The position numbers and the translations under genes were made by a program. 9,052 bases of DNA from Planctomycetota bacterium (GTDB lineage: Bacteria; Planctomycetota; UBA1135; UBA2386): NCBI GenBank assembly GCA_947455805.1, contig CANGSN010000099.1, positions 1-9,052 on the forward strand, in the 5' to 3' direction. Under the pieces are notes generated by a model. It was not told the origin of the DNA, did no database searches, and saw nothing but the letters and a program-made list of their open reading frames with translations. Below, one piece after another: positions 1 through 6,037 of the stretch; the stretch's first letter is position 1; the number at the start of each line of letters is the position of its first letter.

Positions 1-2106
1 TCAGGAACCGCCGCGGGCGACGCCAGCAGGCGTCGACACCGGGAACGCGGTCGACCACGGCGGGGCGCCCAGCTGCTTGCGCGGCGGCGCCTGGTAGCGC
101 ACCACGCCGGTCTTGCCGTCCTTCTCGTAGACGGCGACCGCCGGCGCGTAGCCGAGTTCGACCGCGCGCAGCAACCAGCGCTTCGCTTCGGCCTCGTCCT
201 TCGCGACGCCGCGGCCGAGCTGCAGCATGCACGCGAGGTAGTAGCAGCACTCGCCGTCCGCCGCTTCGGCGGCCGCGCGCATCGCCGCCGCATACGGGGC
301 GAGGTCGAGCACGGCGCCGCCGGCGAGGCCGAGCCGCACGATGCCGCGCATCGCCCACGGATCGTCCTTCGCCAGCCGGTAGGCAGCCAGCGCCTTGCCG
401 GCGTCGACCGGAACGCCGCCGCCGGTCTCGAACACGAGCCCGACCAGCTGCGCGGCGCGGCCACCGCGCTGGGCGCGCCCGAGCACGTTCTGTAGCGCCG
501 CGCCGAACTCTGCGTCGGAACGGCGGCTGCCGCGATACAGGCCCAGCATCAGCATGTTCTCGTGCGCAGCCTCGCTGCCGCGCGCCATGCCGCGGCCGAA
601 CCAGTCCGCCGCCGACTTGATGCGCGTCTTCTCGTCCTCGGCGTCGACCTCGCCGCCGATGCTGAGGATGCCGAGTTCGTTGTAGGCGTCGCCTTCGTGG
701 CCGGCGGCGGCGTGCGAACCGGCGACCATCACCAGCTTGCGCGCCGCGTCGTGGCGCCCTTCCACCTGCGCCTGCTTCCAGAAGGCGATCGAGTCGCCGG
801 GATGCGGGGTGCGATCGAGCCCGTAGACGTAGCCCGTCGCCAGCAGCACGGCGAACGTCGCCGCCCACGCCGCCATGTGCACGCGGTTGGTGCGCACCGG
901 CGAGCCCGCTTCCCAACGTGCGTTCAGCCGGCCGAGCGCGCCGCTCCGCGCCATGCGATCGAGCCACTGCACGCAGCAGTTCAGGATCGGCACCGGATAC
1001 AGCTTCGCGTAGAGCTCGGGCGCGCCGAGCCAGCCGAGCGCTTCGAAGACGACGATGTAGCCGAGGCCGTAGCCGAGCCCGAACAGCGTGCGGCCGACGT
1101 TGCTGCGCGGCGACGTCGACGGATCGGTCATCAAGAGGTGCAGGCCGAGGAACGCCGCCGCCGGCAGGTTGGTGCTGGCGAACAGGTAGACGCCGGTCCA
1201 CCACGTGTAGAGCAGGTTGACGGCGACCATCGCCAGCGCCGCCGCGAACGTCATCAGCGTCACGCGGAAGAACCACTGCACGACCATGCCGAGACCGAAC
1301 AGGAACAGGTAGATGCCCGGCACCTCGATCGTCGTCGCCAGTTCCTTGACCCAGGTCAGGTCGCTGCTGCCGGTCGCGATCAGCACCGTCGCCGTGCACG
1401 CGAGGCCGAAGCCGGACGGGTTGAACACGTGCGTGCGGCGGCCGTCCTTCGTCCACTTCAGGAACTCCTTGCCGAGCAGACCGAGGCTGAGCATCGCGAA
1501 CTGCCACGCGAACCAGTCGTCGCGGAACCAGATGAACAGGTTCGTGCTCAGCACGATCGGCGTCGGGCCCGAAGCGAGGCGCCACGGCCGCCCGCGCGAC
1601 CACGCCAGCAACGCGTCGAACGCGTAGAGGAACGCGAACTGCACCAGGATCAGCGGCGCCTGCGCGTAGATCGGCCGCACACCGTCGACCTGCCAGTGGT
1701 AGCCCCAGAACAGGTAGAGGCAGATCTGCACGCTCGCCTGCACGTAGTGCTGCTTGATCGGCGGCAGCGTCTCGACCGCGAGCGTGCGCCCGGCGACCAG
1801 CAGGCCGAGCCGCCACAGCAGCAGCGCCCCCGGCACGGCGACGAACGTCCAGAACAGGTGCGCGTTCTGCTGCACGCGCAGCGTCGTCAGCGGCAGGAAG
1901 CACAGCAGCGCCAGCAGCGTCGGCACGTGCACGAGCCACGCTGGGCCTGGGCGCGGCACAGGCCAGCCCGCCGCCGACTGGCCCCCCGGCTGGGCAGGCG
2001 ACTGGGCCGCCGGCTGCCCCCCCGCTTGCAAGCCCGCTTGCGAACCAGTCGACGGCGACGGCGACGGGGCGGGCGTTGGAGCGACCTTGGTGCGTGCGGA
2101 CTTCAT
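1..2106 (-). CDS. RnfD/NqrB-like polytopic membrane protein fused to Sel1-like repeats
   Basis: Complete gene of 701 residues from the ATG at 2106; the TGA stop occupies the first three bases of the window. Residues 1-55 are a Pro/Ala/Gln/Ser-rich linker. Residues about 58-430 contain some ten hydrophobic segments. In them are HVFNPSGFGL (226-235) and MTDPSTSPRSNVGR (326-339), which match the two conserved motifs of the NQR2/RnfD/RnfE family. These proteins are membrane subunits of redox-driven ion pumps; stand-alone relatives (UnbU type) occur elsewhere. The usual S-x-A-T loop whose threonine binds FMN covalently is not visible. Residues about 470-655 are Sel1/TPR-like; the clearest repeat is 619-656, with GRGVAKDEAEAKRWLLRA and ELGYAPA. 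An alternative ATG at 2121 adds five residues; neither start has a strong ribosome binding site. No Rnf or Nqr partner gene is nearby, so electron transport is only inferred. Family assignment is fairly sure, function is not. Confidence 0.75.
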   Translation of the reverse strand: MKSARTKVAPTPAPSPSPSTGSQAGLQAGGQPAAQSPAQPGGQSAAGWPVPRPGPAWLVHVPTLLALLCFLPLTTLRVQQNAHLFWTFVAVPGALLLWRLGLLVAGRTLAVETLPPIKQHYVQASVQICLYLFWGYHWQVDGVRPIYAQAPLILVQFAFLYAFDALLAWSRGRPWRLASGPTPIVLSTNLFIWFRDDWFAWQFAMLSLGLLGKEFLKWTKDGRRTHVFNPSGFGLACTATVLIATGSSDLTWVKELATTIEVPGIYLFLFGLGMVVQWFFRVTLMTFAAALAMVAVNLLYTWWTGVYLFASTNLPAAAFLGLHLLMTDPSTSPRSNVGRTLFGLGYGLGYIVVFEALGWLGAPELYAKLYPVPILNCCVQWLDRMARSGALGRLNARWEAGSPVRTNRVHMAAWAATFAVLLATGYVYGLDRTPHPGDSIAFWKQAQVEGRHDAARKLVMVAGSHAAAGHEGDAYNELGILSIGGEVDAEDEKTRIKSAADWFGRGMARGSEAAHENMLMLGLYRGSRRSDAEFGAALQNVLGRAQRGGRAAQLVGLVFETGGGVPVDAGKALAAYRLAKDDPWAMRGIVRLGLAGGAVLDLAPYAAAMRAAAEAADGECCYYLACMLQLGRGVAKDEAEAKRWLLRAVELGYAPAVAVYEKDGKTGVVRYQAPPRKQLGAPPWSTAFPVSTPAGVARGGS
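1973..2044. repeat. Short degenerate repeats in the linker of the RnfD-like gene
   Basis: Two kinds of in-frame tandem repeat lie side by side inside the N-terminal linker. A 20-base segment at 1973-1992 recurs at 1997-2016 (17 of 20 identical, period 24) and encodes QPAAQSPA followed by QPGGQSAA. A 12-base unit at 2021-2032 recurs at 2033-2044 (10 of 12 identical) and encodes QAGL/QAGG. Both periods are multiples of three, so copy changes keep the frame. This looks like local slippage in a flexible cytoplasmic tail and not a mobile repeat. Confidence 0.6.
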
Positions 2107-2193
2107 CGGCGAGCCGCGCATGCTACCGCGTCGCCGGCCGCCGTGAGAATCCGGTGGCATCGCCCCGTCCGGCCCGGCGACACTCGCCCGCGA
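2107..2193. other. Divergent intergenic spacer between the RnfD-like gene and asnB
   Basis: This 87-bp spacer must carry the 5' ends of both diverging genes unless their promoters lie inside the neighbouring coding regions. I see no convincing -35/-10 pair in either direction; TGAGAAT at 2143-2149 is the only mildly A+T-rich patch. No strong Shine-Dalgarno sequence precedes either start, so leaderless or weakly initiated translation is possible. Confidence 0.4.
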
Positions 2194-3864
2194 ATGTGCT
2201 CGATCCTCGCCATCCTCGACCTGCGTTCCGATCCCGTGGCCCTGCGCAGCCAGGCCCTCGAACTGTCCCGCCGCATGCGCCATCGCGGCCCCGACTGGTC
2301 CGGCGTCTGGGCCAACGACCGCGCGATCTTGGTGCACGAGCGCCTGGCCATCGTCGGCGTCGACTCCGGCGCGCAGCCGCTGCTGTCGCCGGACGGCATG
2401 CAGGTGCTGGCGGTCAACGGCGAGATCTACAACCACCGCACGCTGCGCGCCCCGCGTGAGGCGACCTACGCGTTCGCCACGCACAGCGACTGCGAGATCA
2501 TCCTGCCGCTCTACCGCGAACGCGGGGCCGACTTCCTCAACGAGCTCGAGGGCATGTTCGCGTTCGTGCTGTGGGACGAACAGAAGCGCCGCTGGCTGAT
2601 CGGTCGCGACCCGATCGGCATCGTGCCGCTCTACTGGGGCCGCGACGCACACGGCAATCTCTATGTCGCCAGCGAGCTGAAGGCGCTGGCGCCGGTCTGC
2701 ACGCAGGCGCAGGAGTTCCCGCCGGGCCACTGGTGGATGTCGGGCGACGAGCAGCCGACGCGCTACTACCGGCCACGATGGCGCGACTACGCGGCGGTGA
2801 AGAACGGTGCCAGCGACCGCCAGGCGCTGCGGGCGGCGTTCGAACACTCGGTGCGCTCGCACATGATGAGCGACGTGCCGTACGGCGTGCTGCTGTCCGG
2901 CGGCCTCGACTCGTCGCTGGTCGCGGCGATCGCCAAGAAGTACGCGGCGCGCCGCGTCGAGGACGAAGGCAAGTCGGAAGCGTGGTGGCCGCAGCTGCAC
3001 AGCTTCTCGGTCGGGTTGAAGGAGTCGCCCGACCTGAAGGCCGCACGCGACGTCGCCGCCCACCTCGGCACCGTGCACCACGAATTCCAGTTCACGGTGC
3101 AGGAAGGGCTCGACGCGCTCAGCGACGTGATCTTCCACATCGAGACCTACGACGTGACGTCGATCCGCGCGTCGACGCCGATGTACCTGATGGCGCGGCG
3201 CATCCGCGCGATGGGCATCAAGATGGTGCTCAGCGGCGAAGGCAGCGACGAACTGTTCGGCGGCTACCTCTACTTCCACAAGGCGCCGTCGGCCGAGGCG
3301 CTGCACGAGGAGACGGTGCGCAAGCTCGACAAGCTGCACCTCTACGACTGCCTGCGGGCGAACAAGTCGATGGCGGCGTGGGGCGTCGAAGCGCGCGTGC
3401 CGTTCCTCGACCGGACGTTCGTCGACGTGGCGATGACGCTGAACCCCGAGGTCAAGCTGTCGGGCAAGCAGCGCGGTCGTATCGAGAAGCAGTTCCTGCG
3501 CGAAGCGTTCGCCGGCTACCTGCCGGACGCGATCCTGTGGCGGCAGAAGGAGCAGTTCAGCGACGGCGTCGGCTACTCGTGGATCGACTCGCTGAAGGCG
3601 CACGCGAACAAGGCCGTCAGCGACGCCGACTTCGCCAACGCGAAGTTCCGCTTCCCGCACAACACGCCGGCGACGAAGGAGGCCTACTTCTATCGCACGA
3701 TCTTCGAGCGCCACTTCCCGCAGCCCTGGGCGGCGCAGTGCGTGCCGGGCGGCCCGTCGGTGGCGTGCTCGACGGCGACGGCACTCGAGTGGGATCCGAG
3801 CCTGAAGAACATCGTCGACCCGTCGGGGCGCGCGGTGCAGTCGGTGCACGAGAAGGCGCTGTAG
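2194..3864 (+). CDS. asnB: Asparagine synthetase B (glutamine-hydrolysing)
   Basis: Complete 556-residue cytosolic enzyme that makes asparagine from aspartate, ATP and glutamine through an aspartyl-AMP intermediate; the length is close to the roughly 554 residues of the Escherichia coli enzyme. The N-terminal class II glutamine amidotransferase domain (about 2-190) has Cys2, which becomes the catalytic N-terminal cysteine once Met is removed. It also has RHRGPD (29-34), Arg50, NGEIYNH (75-81) and Asp99 for glutamine binding. The synthetase domain (about 210-450) has the PP-loop SGGLDSS (235-241) and SGEGSDELFGGY (347-358). The tail CVPGGPSVACSTATALEWD resembles the E. coli AsnB C terminus. 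The ATG at 2194 is fixed by the need for Cys at position 2, although no clear ribosome binding site precedes it. All expected catalytic residues are present. It diverges from the RnfD-like gene and converges on the transposase gene. Confidence 0.96.
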   Translation: MCSILAILDLRSDPVALRSQALELSRRMRHRGPDWSGVWANDRAILVHERLAIVGVDSGAQPLLSPDGMQVLAVNGEIYNHRTLRAPREATYAFATHSDCEIILPLYRERGADFLNELEGMFAFVLWDEQKRRWLIGRDPIGIVPLYWGRDAHGNLYVASELKALAPVCTQAQEFPPGHWWMSGDEQPTRYYRPRWRDYAAVKNGASDRQALRAAFEHSVRSHMMSDVPYGVLLSGGLDSSLVAAIAKKYAARRVEDEGKSEAWWPQLHSFSVGLKESPDLKAARDVAAHLGTVHHEFQFTVQEGLDALSDVIFHIETYDVTSIRASTPMYLMARRIRAMGIKMVLSGEGSDELFGGYLYFHKAPSAEALHEETVRKLDKLHLYDCLRANKSMAAWGVEARVPFLDRTFVDVAMTLNPEVKLSGKQRGRIEKQFLREAFAGYLPDAILWRQKEQFSDGVGYSWIDSLKAHANKAVSDADFANAKFRFPHNTPATKEAYFYRTIFERHFPQPWAAQCVPGGPSVACSTATALEWDPSLKNIVDPSGRAVQSVHEKAL

Positions 3865-3884
3865 GCGCGAGCGCGGCAGCACGA

Positions 3885-4673
3885 TCAGGCGGTGCTCGGC
3901 ACCTCGTGCACGCTCAGCCGCCCGTGCCGCAACCAGCCCTCGACGAGCAACCACGTGCGCGCATCGGCCACTGGTCGCACGACGGCCTCGATGCCGAGCA
4001 CGGTGATCCGTTCGCGGAAGCCGCCGAACCATGGCGCGGAACTGAACGTGTCGATCGCCTGCGCGACGTGCACCTCGCGGCCCTCGGCGGCGTGCTTCCT
4101 GCCGTTGCCGAACAGGTAGCGCAGCGCGTTCCGCACCTCACGCGGCGACTTCAGGATGTGGTCGTGGTAGCGATCGGCGAACACACGGCCGCGGCGCGCC
4201 CACAGCTTGTTGAGCGCCCTGGCGATGCGGATCAGCAGGCCTTGGAGGCCGCGGGAGATGGCGGTGCGGGATTCGGCTTCGCAGAGCAGGTGCAGGTGAT
4301 CGTTCAGGACTGCGTAGTGGCAGAGGCGGAAGGTGCCGGCGAGGTTGCGTTGGCAGCCGGCCACGAACGCCGCGCGCAGGGCGGCGTACTCGCGCTTGCT
4401 GCGCAAGCGCGGCAGACCGCTGCGCAGCTTGATGGTCACATGAACCGGGAATCGCTTCGCGAGCGGGGCTCGCTCCCGGTGATCGACGCCGGGCCGGCCG
4501 GCGATCTTCGGCTTGCGACCGGCACCTTTGCGGGCACCACCGCGCCCAGAACGGAATGGCAGCAGCTGGTTGGCCTCTCCACCGGGCGCGCCACCGCCGC
4601 GACTTGCCGTGGCTCCGCTGCCGAGGCGAGCGTCAGCCCCAGTCCGCCCGACTCGACTACGTTTCGCTGCCAT
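3885..4673 (-). CDS. REP-associated tyrosine transposase (IS200-like, Y1 HUH family)
   Basis: Probably a 262-residue single-domain HUH transposase; relatives (RAYTs) cut and join single-stranded DNA at short palindromic REP sequences and are usually single-copy domesticated genes. Visible features are a basic N-terminal segment RSGRGGARKGAGRKPK (41-56), the conserved FPVHVTIKLRSGLPRLRS (75-92), the HUH metal site NDHLHLL (124-130), and RVFADRYHDHIL (163-174). RNALRYLFGNGRKH (181-194) supplies the candidate catalytic tyrosine, Tyr186. The more usual N-P after this tyrosine is N-G here. The ATG at 4673 is chosen because the family homology begins well inside it; the first 40 residues look unconserved. 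The frame stays open to 4805, so a longer product cannot be excluded. Its stop is 20 bp from that of asnB, tail to tail. No IS ends were recognised, which fits a RAYT better than an active IS200. Confidence 0.85.
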   Translation of the reverse strand: MAAKRSRVGRTGADARLGSGATASRGGGAPGGEANQLLPFRSGRGGARKGAGRKPKIAGRPGVDHRERAPLAKRFPVHVTIKLRSGLPRLRSKREYAALRAAFVAGCQRNLAGTFRLCHYAVLNDHLHLLCEAESRTAISRGLQGLLIRIARALNKLWARRGRVFADRYHDHILKSPREVRNALRYLFGNGRKHAAEGREVHVAQAIDTFSSAPWFGGFRERITVLGIEAVVRPVADARTWLLVEGWLRHGRLSVHEVPSTA

Positions 4674-4692
4674 GATGTCTTTTGATTGCGCA

Positions 4693-4721
4693 CATATAGA
4701 GTCGCTCCACTTGCCGAGCAA
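4693..4721 (-). promoter_or_regulatory. Candidate sigma-70-type promoter for the transposase gene
   Basis: Reading the minus strand, TTGCTC (4721-4716) and TATATG (4698-4693) are separated by exactly 17 bases. They match 3 of 6 and 4 of 6 consensus positions. Transcription would start near 4686, giving a very short leader before the ATG at 4673. It sits in the only A+T-rich patch of an otherwise G+C-rich region. The match is modest and the host's sigma preferences are unknown. Confidence 0.35.
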
Positions 4722-4735
4722 GCACCATGCTGCGA

Positions 4736-4747
4736 CATTCACCTCCT
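4736..4747 (-). promoter_or_regulatory. Strong Shine-Dalgarno-like sequence abutting an out-of-frame ATG
   Basis: On the minus strand AGGAGGTGA (4747-4739), a perfect complement to the usual 16S rRNA 3' end, runs directly into an ATG at 4738-4736. The frame opened by that ATG reaches 4436 (100 codons, beginning MSQHGACSASG) but is not the transposase frame. The AGGAGG-to-ATG gap of 3 bases is shorter than usual. It may be a leader peptide start, a relic of an older 5' end, or chance. Confidence 0.35.
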
Positions 4748-4857
4748 GGTGATGCCGCCATCGATCGGCGGCGCCGGTAGGAAGACGACGCTGGGGCGCC
4801 GACACCCGGACCAGCCGCAGAGGCGTTCGCCCGGCAACTCTTCGCGACCCGGGAACG

Positions 4858-4900
4858 TCGGCGGCCGAGCCCTCACCGGCGCGCCGACCGTCGGCACGCC
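4858..4900. repeat. Two adjacent small palindromes, REP-like or terminator-like
   Basis: At 4878-4900 an imperfect hairpin can form: GCCGA (4883-4887) pairs with TCGGC (4891-4895) around a 3-base loop. After one C/A mismatch, GGCG (4878-4881) pairs with CGCC (4897-4900). At 4858-4868 TCGG and CCGA flank a CGG loop. The larger hairpin lies 47-69 bases past the stop of the isomerase gene. No U-tract follows on the minus strand, so a classic intrinsic terminator is not supported. Proximity to a REP-associated transposase makes a REP-like element the alternative. Confidence 0.3.
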
Positions 4901-4946
4901 AATCGGCGCAGGCAGAAGAGCTGCGCGTCGGTGGGCGCCCTGTCCC

Positions 4947-5993
4947 CTACTCGAGACCGAGCGCCCGCCGCACCGCCGAGCGATCCACCTTGCCCCCCGC
5001 GAAGTCGTCGAACGCACGCGCCGGCGGCCGGATCATGTGCTTCGCAATGAACGGCGCCCCTTCCTCGGCACCCTGCTGGCTGTCCTTGAAGCAGCACTCC
5101 CACTCGATCGTCGCCCAGCCCTCATATCCGTACTTCGTCAGCAGGCTGAAGATCGAAGTGAAGTCGACCTGACCGTCGCCCGTCGAACGGAACCGCCCAG
5201 CCCGGTTCTGCCAGTTCTGGTAGCCGCCGTACACCCCCGTGCGCCCGTTCGGCCGGAACTCGGCGTCCTTCACGTGGAAGCACTTGATGCGCTCGTGATA
5301 GAGCTCGATGTATTCCAGGTAGTCGAGCTGCTGCAGCACGAAGTGGCTCGGGTCGTACAGCAGGCACGCGCGCGCATGGTCGTCGACGTGGTCGAGGAAC
5401 GCCTCGTACGACGCGCCATCGTGCAGGTCCTCGCCGGGATGCACTTCGAACGCGCAGTCCACACCGCAATCCTCGGCATAGTCGAGGATCGGCCGCCAGC
5501 GGCGCGCCAGTTCCTTGAAGCCCTCCTCCACCAATCCCGCCGGGCGCTGCGGCCACGGATAGACCGTGTGCCACATCAAGGCGCCGCTGAACGTCGGCAT
5601 CGCCGTCAAGCCGAGGTGCTTGCTCGCCTGCAGGCACAGCTTCACCTGCTCGGTGCCGTAGCGGCACATCGCCTCGGCGGTGTTCACCTCCGGCGGCGCG
5701 AACACCTGGAACATCGACGTGTAGGCCGGATGCACGGCGACCAGTTGGCCCTGCAGGTGCGTGCTGAGTTCGCTGATCTGCACGCCGGCGGCGGCGGCGG
5801 TGGCGCGCAGGTCGTCGCAGTAGGCCTTGCTGGCGGCGGCCTTCTTCAGGTCGAGGCAGCGCGGGTCCCACGACGGCACCTGCACGCCGGCATAGTCGAG
5901 GCCCGCCGCCCAACGGCACGCGGTGTCGAAGCGATGCAGCGGAGCCTGATCGGACATGAACTGGGCGAGGAAGATGCCGGGACCTTTCATCAT
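4947..5993 (-). CDS. Sugar (phosphate) isomerase/epimerase, xylose-isomerase-like TIM barrel
   Basis: Complete 348-residue cytosolic protein of the AP-endonuclease-2/xylose isomerase TIM-barrel superfamily, whose members isomerise or epimerise sugars, keto-sugars and cyclitol derivatives using a divalent metal. The barrel starts at GPGIFLAQF (4-12). The expected metal and acid-base ligands are visible: Glu183 in AFEVHPGED, Asp214 in LLYDPSHF, His240 in CFHVKDAEF, and Glu297 or Glu299 in ATIEWEC. Length is somewhat above the common 260-300 residues, with extra segments around 250-270 and at the C terminus. The gene starts with two Met codons (5993 and 5990). A GGTGA at 6002-5998 is better spaced for the second, so the protein may begin one residue later. 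It follows the oxidoreductase gene by 44 bp on the same strand, implying a shared pathway. The substrate cannot be told from the sequence. Confidence 0.88.
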   Translation of the reverse strand: MMKGPGIFLAQFMSDQAPLHRFDTACRWAAGLDYAGVQVPSWDPRCLDLKKAAASKAYCDDLRATAAAAGVQISELSTHLQGQLVAVHPAYTSMFQVFAPPEVNTAEAMCRYGTEQVKLCLQASKHLGLTAMPTFSGALMWHTVYPWPQRPAGLVEEGFKELARRWRPILDYAEDCGVDCAFEVHPGEDLHDGASYEAFLDHVDDHARACLLYDPSHFVLQQLDYLEYIELYHERIKCFHVKDAEFRPNGRTGVYGGYQNWQNRAGRFRSTGDGQVDFTSIFSLLTKYGYEGWATIEWECCFKDSQQGAEEGAPFIAKHMIRPPARAFDDFAGGKVDRSAVRRALGLE

Positions 5994-5997
5994 GACG

Positions 5998-6002
5998 TCA
6001 CC
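5998..6002 (-). promoter_or_regulatory. Ribosome binding site of the TIM-barrel gene
   Basis: GGTGA on the minus strand stands 4 bases before the first and 7 bases before the second of two consecutive ATG codons (5993, 5990). The spacing favours initiation at the second ATG. It lies in the 44-bp gap after the oxidoreductase stop, so the downstream gene has its own initiation signal. Confidence 0.45.
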
Positions 6003-6037
6003 AGGGGAATGCGAATCCTTGTGTGGGCCGCGCGAGC

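Larger units (their letters stand above)
4674..4946. other. Intergenic region upstream of the transposase gene
   Basis: This 273-bp stretch lies between the transposase start and the end of the isomerase gene, both on the minus strand. It has the most A+T-rich patch of the window (about 4674-4700), a possible promoter, a strong Shine-Dalgarno-like sequence and two small palindromes, each listed separately. Short open frames crossing it encode Arg/Pro/Ala-rich peptides with no recognisable motif, so I regard it as non-coding. Confidence 0.5.

Noticed and set aside
562..2193. Plus-strand open frame running into asnB from upstream, suggesting an N-terminal extension of over 500 residues
   Set aside because: It is antisense to the membrane protein, low in complexity and Arg-rich. 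AsnB needs its Cys directly after the initiator Met, which fixes the start at 2194.
3865..3884. Bidirectional terminator between the convergent asnB and transposase genes
   Set aside because: Only 20 bp, with just a GCGC-GA-GCGC mini-palindrome and no T-tract on either strand.
2107..4032. Very long open frame on the minus strand continuing from the RnfD-like gene through the antisense of asnB
   Set aside because: The peptide is Arg/Ala/Val/His-rich and motif-free, and it lies antisense to a fully conserved asnB. Stop-free antisense frames are expected when third codon positions are mostly G or C.
2571..4685. 704-codon plus-strand frame overlapping asnB and the transposase
   Set aside because: It is a shifted-frame shadow of asnB followed by the antisense of the transposase, with no recognisable domain.
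4769..4801. Inverted repeat CGGCGCC/GGCGCCG with a 19-base loop
   Set aside because: Only 7 bp with a long loop and all G/C; expected often by chance at this base composition.
4940..4949. CTGTCCCC (GGGGACAG on the minus strand) directly after the stop of the TIM-barrel gene, considered as a transposase-associated repeat motif
   Set aside because: It was noticed only once and no second copy flanking the transposase was found, so it cannot be called a repeat from this window.
5993..6000. TGACGTCA palindrome at the start of the TIM-barrel gene as a possible operator
   Set aside because: Only 8 bp and overlapping the start codon and ribosome binding site; no second copy supports it.
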